Positions 1 to 8,171 of a stretch of 17,219 bases of DNA are shown piece after piece. Position 1 is the stretch's first letter, and every line of letters starts with the position of its first letter. The position numbers were made by a program, and so were the translations under genes. Source of the DNA: CAYRUP01 sp964489265 (GTDB lineage: Bacteria > Pseudomonadota > Gammaproteobacteria > DSM-16500); NCBI GenBank assembly GCA_964489265.1, contig CAZAXX010000054.1:1-17219 (forward strand), given 5' to 3'. The notes under the pieces are model-generated. The model searched no databases. It was not told where the DNA came from and worked only from the letters and a program-made list of their open reading frames with translations.

Positions 1-946
1 ACGTACAAGTCGATCGAATGCCACCTAAAATATCTAACACGGTATTATTCACAGGACCTCGATAAGGCACATTGACAGAACGTCCTTCACTCGCGCGATA
101 TTCCGCAACATTGCCGTGATATTTTTCCATCGCTTCTTTCGAACTCATTCCGTAAAAGCGTTTAAACTTTTTGCCGTTTTCTTCAATAACTTCACCCAAA
201 CATTCATCATGACCTGACAACATGCCGCCCAACATCACAAAATCAGCGCCCGCTGCAAATGCTTTTGCAACATCGCCTGGCGAAGTGCAGCCACCATCCG
301 CGCAAACATGTCCGCCCAAGCCATGCGCTGCATCAGCGCATTCGATGATGGCAGAAAGTTGCGGATAACCTACGCCGGTTTTTTCACGCGTTGTGCACAC
401 AGAACCAGGACCAATTCCAATTTTCACAATATCAGCGCCTGATAAAATTAATTCTTCAACCATTTCGCCTGTCACAACATTACCTGCCATGATAACTTTG
501 TCTGGGTAAGTCGTGCGTAACCGTTCTAAGAATTTAACGAAATGTTCCGTGTAACCATTTGCTACATCCAAACAAATCATAGAGACATTCACCATCTGCA
601 TGACTTCCTGCAACTTTGCAAAATCACGCTCGCCCGTCCCAATCGAGACAAAACAGGAGGGAAGTGCATCAGGATGTTTTTCGGAAAAAGCTTTCCAGTC
701 ACTTGCCGAATGAAACTTATCCATGGCCGTCAACAAACCATGCTCTGCTAAAGCTGCGCCCATCGCAAACGTGCCGGTATGATCCATATTGGCAGCAATA
801 ATCGGAACGCCATGCCAGACCACGCCAGAATCTCTAAAACGAAATTCGCGTTCCAGCAATACTTCTGATCGTGATTTTAATACACTTCGTTTGGGACGAA
901 TTAATACATCTTTAAAGTCGAGCTTTACATCGTATTCAATACGCAT
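1..946 (-). CDS. guaC: GMP reductase, C-terminus cut by window edge
   Basis: Reduces GMP to IMP with NADPH, returning guanine nucleotides to the common purine pool in the cytoplasm. The visible 315 residues align with E. coli GuaC nearly throughout: FKDVLIRPKRS near the start (residues 11-21), AANMD (51-55), NVVTGEM (156-162), and the active-site loop GIGPGSVCTT (177-186) with the expected catalytic Cys184. GMLSGHDE and the FYGMSS flap segment follow. About 30 C-terminal residues lie beyond base 1. The ATG at 946 is 10 bases after the rsmB stop, and its ribosome site (GAGG/AGGA) overlaps that stop codon, so translation is probably coupled to rsmB. GuaC rather than GuaB, because no CBS domains interrupt the barrel. 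Confidence 0.95.
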   Translation of the reverse strand, partial: MRIEYDVKLDFKDVLIRPKRSVLKSRSEVLLEREFRFRDSGVVWHGVPIIAANMDHTGTFAMGAALAEHGLLTAMDKFHSASDWKAFSEKHPDALPSCFVSIGTGERDFAKLQEVMQMVNVSMICLDVANGYTEHFVKFLERLRTTYPDKVIMAGNVVTGEMVEELILSGADIVKIGIGPGSVCTTREKTGVGYPQLSAIIECADAAHGLGGHVCADGGCTSPGDVAKAFAAGADFVMLGGMLSGHDECLGEVIEENGKKFKRFYGMSSKEAMEKYHGNVAEYRASEGRSVNVPYRGPVNNTVLDILGGIRSTCT

Positions 947-956
947 GATCTAATCC

Positions 957-2264
957 TCACTCAGTCATATTCCATTTTCGCAAACATGCAAAATAAAAAC
1001 CATCCATTCCCTGCATGCCCGGTAAAATTTGTCGGCCTATCGCACATTCTTTTCCCCAGTCCGCTTTGATTTTTTCTTCTTTCACATCCGGTGTCGCTGC
1101 GATAAATGATTCCAATACGCGCGTATTTTCCAAACTAAAAACCGAACACGTTGCATAAACCAGTAATCCACCCGGTTTAAGCAAAGGCCAAAGCGCCGTC
1201 AACAAACGTAATTGTTCTTTCGCTAATTTTGGAATATCGTCTGCTTTACGCAATAATTTGATATCTGGGTGACGACGAATGACCCCACTTGCCGAACAAG
1301 GCGCATCCAATAAAATTCGATCGAATAATTTTCCATCCCACCACTGATCCACTTGACCCGCATCGGCACAAACCACCTGAGCGGATAATTTTAAACGTTG
1401 TAAATTTTCATGAATGGCTTGAATCCGAATCTCATCATTATCCAGCGCAATCAATTCGTCTAAATCAGGCGTCTGCTCCAAAATATGCATGGTTTTGCCA
1501 CCAGGTGCCGCACATGCATCCAACACACGATGCTGTGAATTGACTTGCAACAATTCTGCTGCAAGTTGCGCCGCACCATCTTGCACAGAAACATAACCCG
1601 CGGAAAATCCCGGTAATTGCTGCACATCAAGCGGTTCTTCCAACACAATCCCTGAACGCGTTTCTGGAATGGCAAACGATTCCAATTCTTTTTTTGTCAG
1701 CATTTCACGATATTCTTCACGGTCATGCTGTTTTGCATTCACACGCAAAGCAAACGGTGGATGCTGATTATTAGCTACTAAAATATTTTTCCAATCGTCC
1801 GGCCAATCATGTGAAGCCATTGCAATGATCCAATCTGGATGCGAATAAGCAGCAGAATTATTCTGCTGAATTTTTTGATTTATTTCTTCAGCACGCCGCT
1901 GATAATTTCGCAACACCGCATTGACCAATCCTTTCGCCCAGATTTTTTTAAATTCTTTGGTTGCTCCTACTGTTTCTGCAACAGAGGCATGTGCAGGTAC
2001 GCGCATTTCAATTAATTGATAAAGGCCCACGAGTATTAAACTATAAATATCCTGATCTTTTGCTTTGAGTGGTTTATCTAACAGTAGTCTTGCAATCGCA
2101 TCGAGACGAAAATACCAGCGACACACGCCATAACAAATCGCTTGCAAAAATGCCTGATCGCGCGCATCGGGAAAACGCGCTGACGCTTTAGGTAATGCAT
2201 CAAAAAGTGATGCGCCATCCAACACATCGCGGATAATTGTTGCTGCAGCAGCTCGAAGATTCAT
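957..2264 (-). CDS. rsmB: 16S rRNA (cytosine-967-C5)-methyltransferase RsmB
   Basis: Methylates C967 of 16S rRNA using S-adenosylmethionine during small-subunit maturation. The 435-residue length is close to E. coli RsmB (429). Residues 1-130 form a NusB-like helical RNA-binding domain. The Rossmann methyltransferase domain follows, with motif I LDACAAPGGKT (248-258), motif IV DAPCSASG (320-327, Cys323) and motif VI YATCS (370-374, Cys373). Cys373 is the expected nucleophile and Cys323 the residue that helps release the product in this family. The start lies four bases after the fmt stop, with only a weak GGA upstream, so it probably relies on translational coupling. The fmt-rsmB pairing is classical in gammaproteobacteria; the usual def gene is not in this window. 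Confidence 0.97.
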   Translation of the reverse strand: MNLRAAAATIIRDVLDGASLFDALPKASARFPDARDQAFLQAICYGVCRWYFRLDAIARLLLDKPLKAKDQDIYSLILVGLYQLIEMRVPAHASVAETVGATKEFKKIWAKGLVNAVLRNYQRRAEEINQKIQQNNSAAYSHPDWIIAMASHDWPDDWKNILVANNQHPPFALRVNAKQHDREEYREMLTKKELESFAIPETRSGIVLEEPLDVQQLPGFSAGYVSVQDGAAQLAAELLQVNSQHRVLDACAAPGGKTMHILEQTPDLDELIALDNDEIRIQAIHENLQRLKLSAQVVCADAGQVDQWWDGKLFDRILLDAPCSASGVIRRHPDIKLLRKADDIPKLAKEQLRLLTALWPLLKPGGLLVYATCSVFSLENTRVLESFIAATPDVKEEKIKADWGKECAIGRQILPGMQGMDGFYFACLRKWNMTE

Positions 2265-2268
2265 GAAA

Positions 2269-3222
2269 TTATCCGTTCAATAAAGTTTTGCCAGGCGCAA
2301 ATTCATTCTGGCGTGCATTCAACACATCTGCAACTGGTAATTGCCGACCACCCGGAAATTGCAGCGATTTTATTCTGAGAATTCCCTGTCCCGTGGCAAT
2401 ATCAATTCCATTGGCTGACACAGCAACAATCGTTCCGGCTGCTTTACTCACTTCTTTATCTACGACTTCTGCCGCAAAAATTCGTAACAAATGATCACCG
2501 CATTGCGTGAAAGCAACAGGCCAGGGAAGAAACGCACGAATTTTTCTGTCTAACTCAATTGCAGGCAACGTCCAATCTAATTTGGCTTCTTCTTTTGTAA
2601 TTTTATGCGCGTAATTCGCAAGAGAATTATTTTGCACTTCGGGTTGGATAGCTGGCAGTTGGTCTAATGTTTTTAATAATGCATCAGCACCGAGTTGGGC
2701 TAATTTTTGTTGTAACGTCAAACTGGTATCCTCTGCAGTAATCGAACATTCTACTTTGTAAAGCATGTCACCGGTATCTAAACCTTCATTCATTTGCATG
2801 ATCGTCACGCCGGTTGTTGTATCACCCGCCAATATTGCACGCTGAATTGGCGCAGCACCTCGCCAACGCGGCAATAAGGAAGCATGAATATTAAGACAAC
2901 CTAATTTAGGTGCTGTTAGAACAGGCAATGGCAACAGCAAACCATACGCGACAACCACCATGATATCCGCTTCGAGTGCTGCTAATTTTTGTTGTTCGTT
3001 TGCATCACGCAATGTAACAGGTTGATAAACCGGCAATTGATGTTGCAGCGCAAGTTCTTTCACGGGTGATGCCATGAGTTTTTGTCCGCGTCCGGCGGGT
3101 CGATCAGGTTGTGTGTAAACGGCTTTAATTGTGTGACGTGAATTAAGCAGGCTCATCAGTGCGCTGACAGAAAATTGCGGGGTGCCTGCGAAAATTATGT
3201 TGTAGGAGATAAGTGAATTCAA
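2269..3222 (-). CDS. fmt: Methionyl-tRNA formyltransferase, TTG start
   Basis: Transfers a formyl group from 10-formyltetrahydrofolate to Met-tRNAfMet, making the bacterial initiator tRNA. The 317 residues match E. coli Fmt in length. The N-terminal formyltransferase fold starts IIFAGTPQFS (residues 9-18). The catalytic triad is Asn111, His113 (NIHASLLPRWRGAAPI, 111-126) and Asp149. The C-terminal OB-like tRNA-binding domain covers roughly 205-317. The start codon is TTG: codon 1 must precede the first beta strand at residue 8, the next Met is residue 23, and AGGA lies 7 bases upstream of the TTG. That ribosome site sits directly after a strong GC-rich hairpin, which may limit or insulate expression from hemY. 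Confidence 0.96.
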   Translation of the reverse strand: MNSLISYNIIFAGTPQFSVSALMSLLNSRHTIKAVYTQPDRPAGRGQKLMASPVKELALQHQLPVYQPVTLRDANEQQKLAALEADIMVVVAYGLLLPLPVLTAPKLGCLNIHASLLPRWRGAAPIQRAILAGDTTTGVTIMQMNEGLDTGDMLYKVECSITAEDTSLTLQQKLAQLGADALLKTLDQLPAIQPEVQNNSLANYAHKITKEEAKLDWTLPAIELDRKIRAFLPWPVAFTQCGDHLLRIFAAEVVDKEVSKAAGTIVAVSANGIDIATGQGILRIKSLQFPGGRQLPVADVLNARQNEFAPGKTLLNG

Positions 3223-3233
3223 AATTTTTTCCT

Positions 3234-3268
3234 AAAAAATTGTCATCCCCGCGAAGGCGGGGATGACA
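3234..3268 (-). terminator. Perfect 12-bp hairpin with T-run (REP-like; terminator of hemCDXY)
   Basis: Arms TGTCATCCCCGC (3241-3252) and GCGGGGATGACA (3257-3268) are perfectly complementary around a 4-base loop. On the minus strand the hairpin is followed by ATTTTTT (3240-3234), the form of an intrinsic terminator. It lies 23 bases past the hemY stop and just before the fmt ribosome site. The arm sequence is also the kind of GC-rich palindrome dispersed in many proteobacterial genomes, so it may be a repeat element recruited as a terminator. Only one copy is in this window. Confidence 0.7.
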
Positions 3269-3291
3269 TGGCCATTACGATGACAGCACCA

Positions 3292-4473
3292 TTATAACAA
3301 CGCCAACCCTTCACGATAATTCTGTATCGCAGCTGACATATCACCTAATTGTTCGAATAATTTTCCATATTCCACATACGTTTCTGACATCGCTTCCAAT
3401 TTCAAACTGTCTTCCAAATAACTGCGGGCTTTCCCCCACAGTTGACAACGCAGACATAAACGTCCTAGCGTTAATAATAATACGGCTTGATTGGGATATT
3501 GCTTCAACCATTTTTCAGCATGCGATAATTGTTTTTTGGAATCATCGGTGATGAGCAAGCCATATATTTTTACTAATTCGCTGTCCCAACTTTTTTTCAA
3601 TGTTCTATTAATTAAATCTTCAACTTCGACAGAAACACCAGGGAAACGTAACAGTTGTTTCACATAACAAGCAATCAACGAAGGATTTTTTTGCAAATGG
3701 CGCGGCACATTTTTCCAAAATTCATGTAACGTCTGAAGACTTTCGGTTTTATTTGCTGTTGAATTTAAGATTTCCTGATAAACATGCATCTCGAACAGAC
3801 TGAAATGTTCTGGCGTCAATAATTTTGCTTTGCGTAAACTAGGCAACAACTTTAATAATCCTTTCCAATCTGCCAGACGCACATATAATTTTTGTAATAG
3901 CTTAAGCACAACGGCATGCGATGGTGCAATGGAACGCAAGTGATTCAAGGTAGCCAACGCTTGTTCCAATTGTCCTTGATCAAATTGCAATTGCGCTTGC
4001 GTCAAACCAATCGCAATATCGGCCTGCGGTGATATAACATGCGCTTCACGTAAATAAGCATCTCGCTTGTCGTACGCAGCAAGTTCATGCGCCGCTTTTG
4101 CCGCAGCCAGATAATTAATTAATGGCGTATCTGATTGAGGAATTCCATCCAGCAAATAATTTTCGGCAGTACGCCAATGTCCTTCAATTAATTCAATCAA
4201 TCCACGATTCGTTTTGCTATATGCTTTATTTTTGCGGCGCCAGCGCAACCAATTTTTCCAGCGATAAAATGACGAATCAATGCCCGTTAAAAAGCGCACT
4301 AAAAAATAAACTATAACCATCAGCACAATTAAACTGAGCACTGCAAACCAGAGTGGCATTTCCACTGACCAGTTATTATAAGTAAATAATGCAAGACCCG
4401 GATCTCGCGCAATTCGCAAACCAAGCCAGACAGAAAAAATTAAAATGATTATTCCAATCACAAATCGCCGCAT
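3292..4473 (-). CDS. hemY: HemY-family inner-membrane TPR protein
   Basis: The gammaproteobacterial HemY protein, encoded after hemC, hemD and hemX and associated with late tetrapyrrole metabolism; its exact biochemical role is not settled. It is not the protoporphyrinogen oxidase called HemY in Bacillus. It has 393 residues, close to E. coli HemY. Two transmembrane helices are clear (about 4-23 and 40-66), with WLGLRIARDPG between them. A basic cytoplasmic stretch (RWKNWLRWRRKNKAY, about 71-85) follows. The rest is helical with TPR-like repeats, including the LTLGRLCLRCQLWGKARSYLEDSL segment in two parts near residues 335-358 and a last repeat around AAIQNYREGLALL. AAGGAGA lies 5 bases before the ATG. 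The gap to hemX is 23 bases. Confidence 0.92.
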   Translation of the reverse strand: MRRFVIGIIILIFSVWLGLRIARDPGLALFTYNNWSVEMPLWFAVLSLIVLMVIVYFLVRFLTGIDSSFYRWKNWLRWRRKNKAYSKTNRGLIELIEGHWRTAENYLLDGIPQSDTPLINYLAAAKAAHELAAYDKRDAYLREAHVISPQADIAIGLTQAQLQFDQGQLEQALATLNHLRSIAPSHAVVLKLLQKLYVRLADWKGLLKLLPSLRKAKLLTPEHFSLFEMHVYQEILNSTANKTESLQTLHEFWKNVPRHLQKNPSLIACYVKQLLRFPGVSVEVEDLINRTLKKSWDSELVKIYGLLITDDSKKQLSHAEKWLKQYPNQAVLLLTLGRLCLRCQLWGKARSYLEDSLKLEAMSETYVEYGKLFEQLGDMSAAIQNYREGLALL

Positions 4474-4496
4474 GTGTATCTCCTTAGCGGTAAAAT

Positions 4497-5519
4497 TTAT
4501 TTGTTTGCATTATTTAAATAAGTTTGAATCGCCTGCAGTGAATTATTTACATTAGGCAGAGCAGGGTGCACATTAATTTCTTGTAATTGCGCCAAATCAG
4601 TCAACACTTGTTTGGTCACGGGAGAATCTTGCACGATATATTGTTTTACCCAATTTGCTGTTTGCTGCAAACTTTTGCGATAAATTTCTGGTTGACGATG
4701 CAGCAAACCCCATTGCGCTTTTTCTATTTGCGCATGTAAATTTTGATATAAAAATACTTGTTGGTCTGGCGCGATAAATGGTGGAATATTCGGTTGAGTT
4801 TTTCGAACGATAACAATTCGTTGCAACACATCTGACATGGTATTTAAACCACGCCGCCACCACGTTGCCGCATCATTGGTTTTTTCCGAAGGCGCGACGA
4901 CTTGCATGCTGGCAAATTTATTCAAAATCGGTAATTTATCCAATTGATCATCTAACGCAGATAATCGAACATAAATACCGGTCACATCAACTTGTGGCAC
5001 TGCTTGCAGTGCAACCAAATCGGCTGCTAATGCTTGACGCACTGAACTCACATTGGGATCTGATAATTTAGCAACATCTTGATCTGCTGATTGTAACAAT
5101 TTGATGGCGACTGACGTATTATTGTCATATTGCACCGTGTCGTTGGCTAATTTAATCAAATACCGCGCTTCTGCTGCTAAAAATTCGTTTTTGTTGCTAT
5201 GCTGTGATTTTTGCAAATCAGCAATCGCTTGTGCCTGAGTTTTTAATTCCGCGCTCATTTGCTGCATGGTTTGCTGAACATCGGTCGCGGTTTTTTGTGC
5301 ATCGGCCACCGTATTTTGTGATTGCGTAAATCCATTGCTCAATTGTGCAAGTCTATCTGCAAAACTACCATTGACTGCGAGCAAGCCATAACTTGCCAAA
5401 CCCATTGAGACAATCAATACCGCTGTTGCAAGTCCAGAGAATAAAATTCCAATATTTCCCCAAAAAAATGGGCGCGCTGTTGGCGCAATTTTTTCTTGTT
5501 CCATTTCATTTTCTGACAT
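4497..5519 (-). CDS. hemX: HemX-family membrane-anchored coiled-coil protein
   Basis: HemX-like protein of the gammaproteobacterial hemCDXY cluster. Family members are often labelled uroporphyrinogen-III C-methyltransferase, but no methyltransferase motifs are visible here, so I would not assign that activity. The N-terminal 20 residues are acidic, then one transmembrane helix spans about 22-49. A long Gln/Ala-rich coiled coil (about 55-110) and a helical C-terminal domain follow on what is probably the periplasmic side. I chose the ATG at 5519 (340 residues): AGGA at 5527-5530 is 7 bases upstream of it but only 1 base from an in-frame ATG at 5525. The gene overlaps the end of hemD by 14 bases, a sign of co-translation. 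Confidence 0.9.
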   Translation of the reverse strand: MSENEMEQEKIAPTARPFFWGNIGILFSGLATAVLIVSMGLASYGLLAVNGSFADRLAQLSNGFTQSQNTVADAQKTATDVQQTMQQMSAELKTQAQAIADLQKSQHSNKNEFLAAEARYLIKLANDTVQYDNNTSVAIKLLQSADQDVAKLSDPNVSSVRQALAADLVALQAVPQVDVTGIYVRLSALDDQLDKLPILNKFASMQVVAPSEKTNDAATWWRRGLNTMSDVLQRIVIVRKTQPNIPPFIAPDQQVFLYQNLHAQIEKAQWGLLHRQPEIYRKSLQQTANWVKQYIVQDSPVTKQVLTDLAQLQEINVHPALPNVNNSLQAIQTYLNNANK

Positions 5520-6267
5520 AACCATTTCCTTTTATGAAGCACAACGTATCGATAATTGCAGCATGGCTCGCGTTTTTTGCTAAAAAAACTTTTTTGAATC
5601 CTAACTCCTTTGCCAATTCAACTAGCCGCTGACTGACTAAAACCAAAGGCACTTGAAATAACCCATCGCCCAGCAACGTTATTAAATTATGCAAGCTCTC
5701 ACCTGACGTGCATACCATTATATCGATTTTTTGCTGTCTTAATAAATCTATCTTGTCATAAACTGGCAGCTCACGCCGATAAACATCGATCGATTGCACG
5801 TTTGCACCGCGCGCGCGCAAGGTTTCAGCAAGCAACTCCCTGCCGCCGATTCCTTTAATCAGTGCAATCTGTTTGCCGGATAACGCATTAAAACCAGGTA
5901 ATTTTAGAAAACCTTCACTGGTCGATTCATCCGCTGGTGGATAAATGACATCAACAAAACCCTCGAGCGAAAGCGCCTTCGCTGTTCCTTCACCCATTGC
6001 TGCGAGCTTTGCATTCCCTGGAAAATCTGGCCAATATTCCAGAATCGCTGGGATGCCGCACAAGACCGCTTGTGGACTAATAAAAATAAGCCAGTCAACT
6101 TGCGCGAGTAGTTTAATTTCTTCTTCGTTAATTTTAATTGGAACAATTTCAATGGTGGGAAAATAAATTGCATGGCCCTGTTGCGCAGTGATTTCATCAC
6201 AAAGCTGATCACCATAAGGCTTAGGCCGTGTGACGAGAATTTGTAATCCACTTAAATCAAAAACCAT
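5506..6267 (-). CDS. hemD: Uroporphyrinogen-III synthase
   Basis: Closes linear hydroxymethylbilane with inversion of ring D to give uroporphyrinogen III, the common precursor of haem, sirohaem and cobalamin. This family is poorly conserved in sequence. Support here comes from the 253-residue length (E. coli 246), the typical N-terminus ILVTRP (10-15), the SPQAV segment, AAMGEGTAKAL, a mid-protein IKGIGGRELLAETLRARGA equivalent to the E. coli RGxxGRELL region, VYRRE, and CTSGESLHNL near the end of domain 2. Position directly between hemC (1-base gap) and hemX (overlap) makes the call firm. The order hemC-hemD follows the pathway. Confidence 0.95.
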   Translation of the reverse strand: MVFDLSGLQILVTRPKPYGDQLCDEITAQQGHAIYFPTIEIVPIKINEEEIKLLAQVDWLIFISPQAVLCGIPAILEYWPDFPGNAKLAAMGEGTAKALSLEGFVDVIYPPADESTSEGFLKLPGFNALSGKQIALIKGIGGRELLAETLRARGANVQSIDVYRRELPVYDKIDLLRQQKIDIMVCTSGESLHNLITLLGDGLFQVPLVLVSQRLVELAKELGFKKVFLAKNASHAAIIDTLCFIKGNGYVRK

Positions 6268-6268
6268 G

Positions 6269-7198
6269 TTATACCGCCAATGCAGTCAAAATTGCGCCTG
6301 CGCCCTGATTTAACAAATCTTTCGCAACTGACACGCCCAACTCTTCTGCGCGAAAAATTGTATCGGATGCACTAGCACGTATTATTTTTTCGCCATCGAC
6401 AGTACCAACCAGACCGCGCAGAACAACCTGATTATTTTCGACAATTTCTGCATAAGCGGCGATTGGCACATGACAACCACCACCTAAATAACGGCACATT
6501 GCACGCTCAGCTGTCACGCAAATAAAACTCGCCTCATGATTCAGCGGCGCAATTAATTGCTGAGTTAATTCATCATCCAGTCGACACTCAACTCCCAACA
6601 CGCCTTGGCCTGCCGCTGGCAGTGACTGATCCAGCGTAAGATAGGAACGGATACGCTCTGCGAAATTTAATCGTTTTAATCCTGCCGCTGCCAATATAAT
6701 TGCCGCATAATCCTGATCATCCAGTTTCTGCAATCGCGTATTCACATTGCCACGTAAAAATTGCGGTTTTAAATCCGGACGTAGTGCCAACAACTGACTC
6801 TGCCGACGCAAGCTCGATGTGCCAATTTCAGCGCCTTTTGGCAAATCAGCCAACGTGGCGTAGTCATTTGAGACGAATGCATCACGCGGTTCTTCGCGCT
6901 GACACATGACGGGCACCAAAAGACCGTCGGGCAATACCATAGGTACATCTTTCATGGAATGCACTGCAATATCTGCTGTTTTTGCAAACAAAGCTTCTTC
7001 TAATTCTTTAACAAACAACCCTTTCCCACCTACTTTATAAAGAGGTGTCGCAAGCATTTTATCTGCTTCCGTCGTCATGCCCAATAAACGGACCTCCAAC
7101 GTCGGATGGATTTTTTCCAGCTGGGTCTTGATCCAATTTGCCTGCCAAAGAGCCAGAGGGCTTTCGCGTGTCGCAATTGTCAATGTCATCTTTTTCAT
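6269..7198 (-). CDS. hemC: Porphobilinogen deaminase (hydroxymethylbilane synthase)
   Basis: Polymerises four porphobilinogens into hydroxymethylbilane on a covalently bound dipyrromethane primer. The 309 residues match E. coli HemC closely: IATRESPLALWQA (8-20), HSMKDVP (80-86) with the catalytic Asp84, IGTSSLRRQ (125-133), FLRGNVNTRL (147-156), LPAAGQGVLG (193-202), and the cofactor Cys242 in LGGGCHVPIAAYA. Two starts are possible. The ATG at 7198 gives MKKMTLTIATRES; the ATG at 7189 gives MTLTIATRES, whose length before the first strand fits relatives. Neither has a clear ribosome site. It is the first gene of the minus-strand hem cluster and faces the speE-like gene across a short divergent promoter. 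Confidence 0.97.
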   Translation of the reverse strand: MKKMTLTIATRESPLALWQANWIKTQLEKIHPTLEVRLLGMTTEADKMLATPLYKVGGKGLFVKELEEALFAKTADIAVHSMKDVPMVLPDGLLVPVMCQREEPRDAFVSNDYATLADLPKGAEIGTSSLRRQSQLLALRPDLKPQFLRGNVNTRLQKLDDQDYAAIILAAAGLKRLNFAERIRSYLTLDQSLPAAGQGVLGVECRLDDELTQQLIAPLNHEASFICVTAERAMCRYLGGGCHVPIAAYAEIVENNQVVLRGLVGTVDGEKIIRASASDTIFRAEELGVSVAKDLLNQGAGAILTALAV

Positions 7199-7212
7199 AT
7201 ATCAGTACCGTA

Positions 7213-7254
7213 GTATTATTTGTTCTTTGCATGATTCTAAGTCAGAATGAATGC
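7213..7254. promoter_or_regulatory. Divergent promoter region with imperfect dyad
   Basis: The 81 bases between hemC and the speE-like gene must hold two promoters. Minus strand: TTAGAA (7240-7235), 16 bases, TAATAC (7218-7213). Plus strand: TTGTTC (7220-7225), 17 bases, CAGAAT (7243-7248). Both are weak matches read by eye. Between them lies a dyad ATTCT (7234-7238)/AGAAT (7244-7248), extended by GCAT (7229-7232) and ATGC (7251-7254) with one base of asymmetry. It could be an operator for both genes; the boxes are suggestions. Confidence 0.35.
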
Positions 7255-7279
7255 CAATTAGTCTCAAAGGAACGCGCCC

Positions 7280-7897
7280 ATGTCTCAGCCAACATTTGAT
7301 AGCAATGTCGTTATTTACCATGAAATGATGACGCATATTCCATTGTTTGCGCATCGCAAACCGCGCAATATCGCTATTTTGAATGATTACGATCATGGCG
7401 TCATTCAAGAAGTGCTTAAACATCCGACCGTCACCGAAGTATGGCAAATCATGGCACAAGTCGGTAGCCATGAAAACACTGACGCTCGTGTCCACTACTG
7501 TAATGATCTAACGGCAATAGCACCCGCTTCACTGGATATTATCATTATTGGTCAAGAACCAACGCCAATGAATCATCAAGTTTATTTTGATAAACTCCAT
7601 CAAGACGGTATTTTGATTCAACCGTGTGAGTCGCCTTTTGACGTGGACAGCCTTAAAGTAACACAACACAAGTTAAAAACAGCAGGATTTCGTGATATTC
7701 AAGCACTTCAATTTCCAGAGCCAAGCTATACTTCTGGCTGGCGTTCTGCCATCATGGCCATCAAATATGGCACGATAAAACGTCCGCGCGAAAAAGATAT
7801 TTTCAACAAATCATTTGCTACGCACTATTACAATCTCGATATTCATAGAGCCGCTTTTGCTTTGCCTGAATTCATGCGCACGGAATTAGAAGGATAA
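7280..7897 (+). CDS. Spermidine-synthase-derived protein lacking catalytic motifs
   Basis: Related to SpeE (polyamine aminopropyltransferase). Residues 10-24 (VVIYHEMMTHIPLFA) match the E. coli VVIYHEMMTHVPLLA segment, and YYNLDIHRAAFALPEF near the C-terminus matches the SpeE tail. At 205 residues it lacks the N-terminal beta-strand domain of the 288-residue enzyme. The glycine-rich nucleotide loop (GGGDG in SpeE) is NDYDHG at about 35-40. The acidic residue of the next strand is gone (VWQIMAQ), and the catalytic DxTDP motif is GQEPTP (91-96). An enzyme with normal spermidine synthase activity is therefore unlikely. The frame is intact with AAAGGA 8 bases before the ATG, so it looks maintained rather than decayed. 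It sits 3 bases before ubiK, suggesting co-expression. Role unknown; a pseudoenzyme or binding protein is my inference. Confidence 0.8.
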   Translation: MSQPTFDSNVVIYHEMMTHIPLFAHRKPRNIAILNDYDHGVIQEVLKHPTVTEVWQIMAQVGSHENTDARVHYCNDLTAIAPASLDIIIIGQEPTPMNHQVYFDKLHQDGILIQPCESPFDVDSLKVTQHKLKTAGFRDIQALQFPEPSYTSGWRSAIMAIKYGTIKRPREKDIFNKSFATHYYNLDIHRAAFALPEFMRTELEG

Positions 7898-7900
7898 TGT

Positions 7901-8155
7901 ATGGAAAAGCTGAAATTTTTAAATGAACTCGCGCAAAAATTATGTGATGCTTTGCCGCCCGGTTTGCATACGATGAAAAAAGATGTCGAAAAAAATTTTC
8001 ATGCTGTATTGCAGTCGGCTTTTAACAAATTAGACTTGGTGACACGCGAAGAATTTGATACACAAACCAAAGTGCTCGCACGCAGTCGCAAAAAAATTGA
8101 AAATTTGGAAATTAAAATTAAAGAATTGGAAAAAGCCATCCAAGAAAAAAATTAG
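7901..8155 (+). CDS. ubiK: Ubiquinone biosynthesis accessory factor UbiK
   Basis: Small membrane-fusogenic/BMFP-family protein that in E. coli (YqiC) assists aerobic ubiquinone synthesis together with UbiJ. The 84 residues match the family length. An amphipathic N-terminal helix is followed by EKNFHAVLQSAFNKLDLVTREEFD (split near residues 27-50), the conserved core, and a C-terminal Lys/Glu-rich coiled coil (about 55-84, KKIENLEIKIKELEKAI). The pattern NKLDLVTREEFD is typical of the family. AAGGA overlaps the end of the preceding gene and lies 6 bases before the ATG, so the two are translationally linked. Confidence 0.88.
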   Translation: MEKLKFLNELAQKLCDALPPGLHTMKKDVEKNFHAVLQSAFNKLDLVTREEFDTQTKVLARSRKKIENLEIKIKELEKAIQEKN

Positions 8156-8171
8156 GAATTAAATACCATTT

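Noticed and set aside
4497..5519. HemX as an active uroporphyrinogen-III methyltransferase
   Set aside because: No SAM-binding or CysG-like motifs; it is a membrane-anchored coiled-coil protein.
5519..5525. hemX start at the ATG at 5525
   Set aside because: Only one base separates it from AGGA; the in-frame ATG at 5519 has 7-base spacing.
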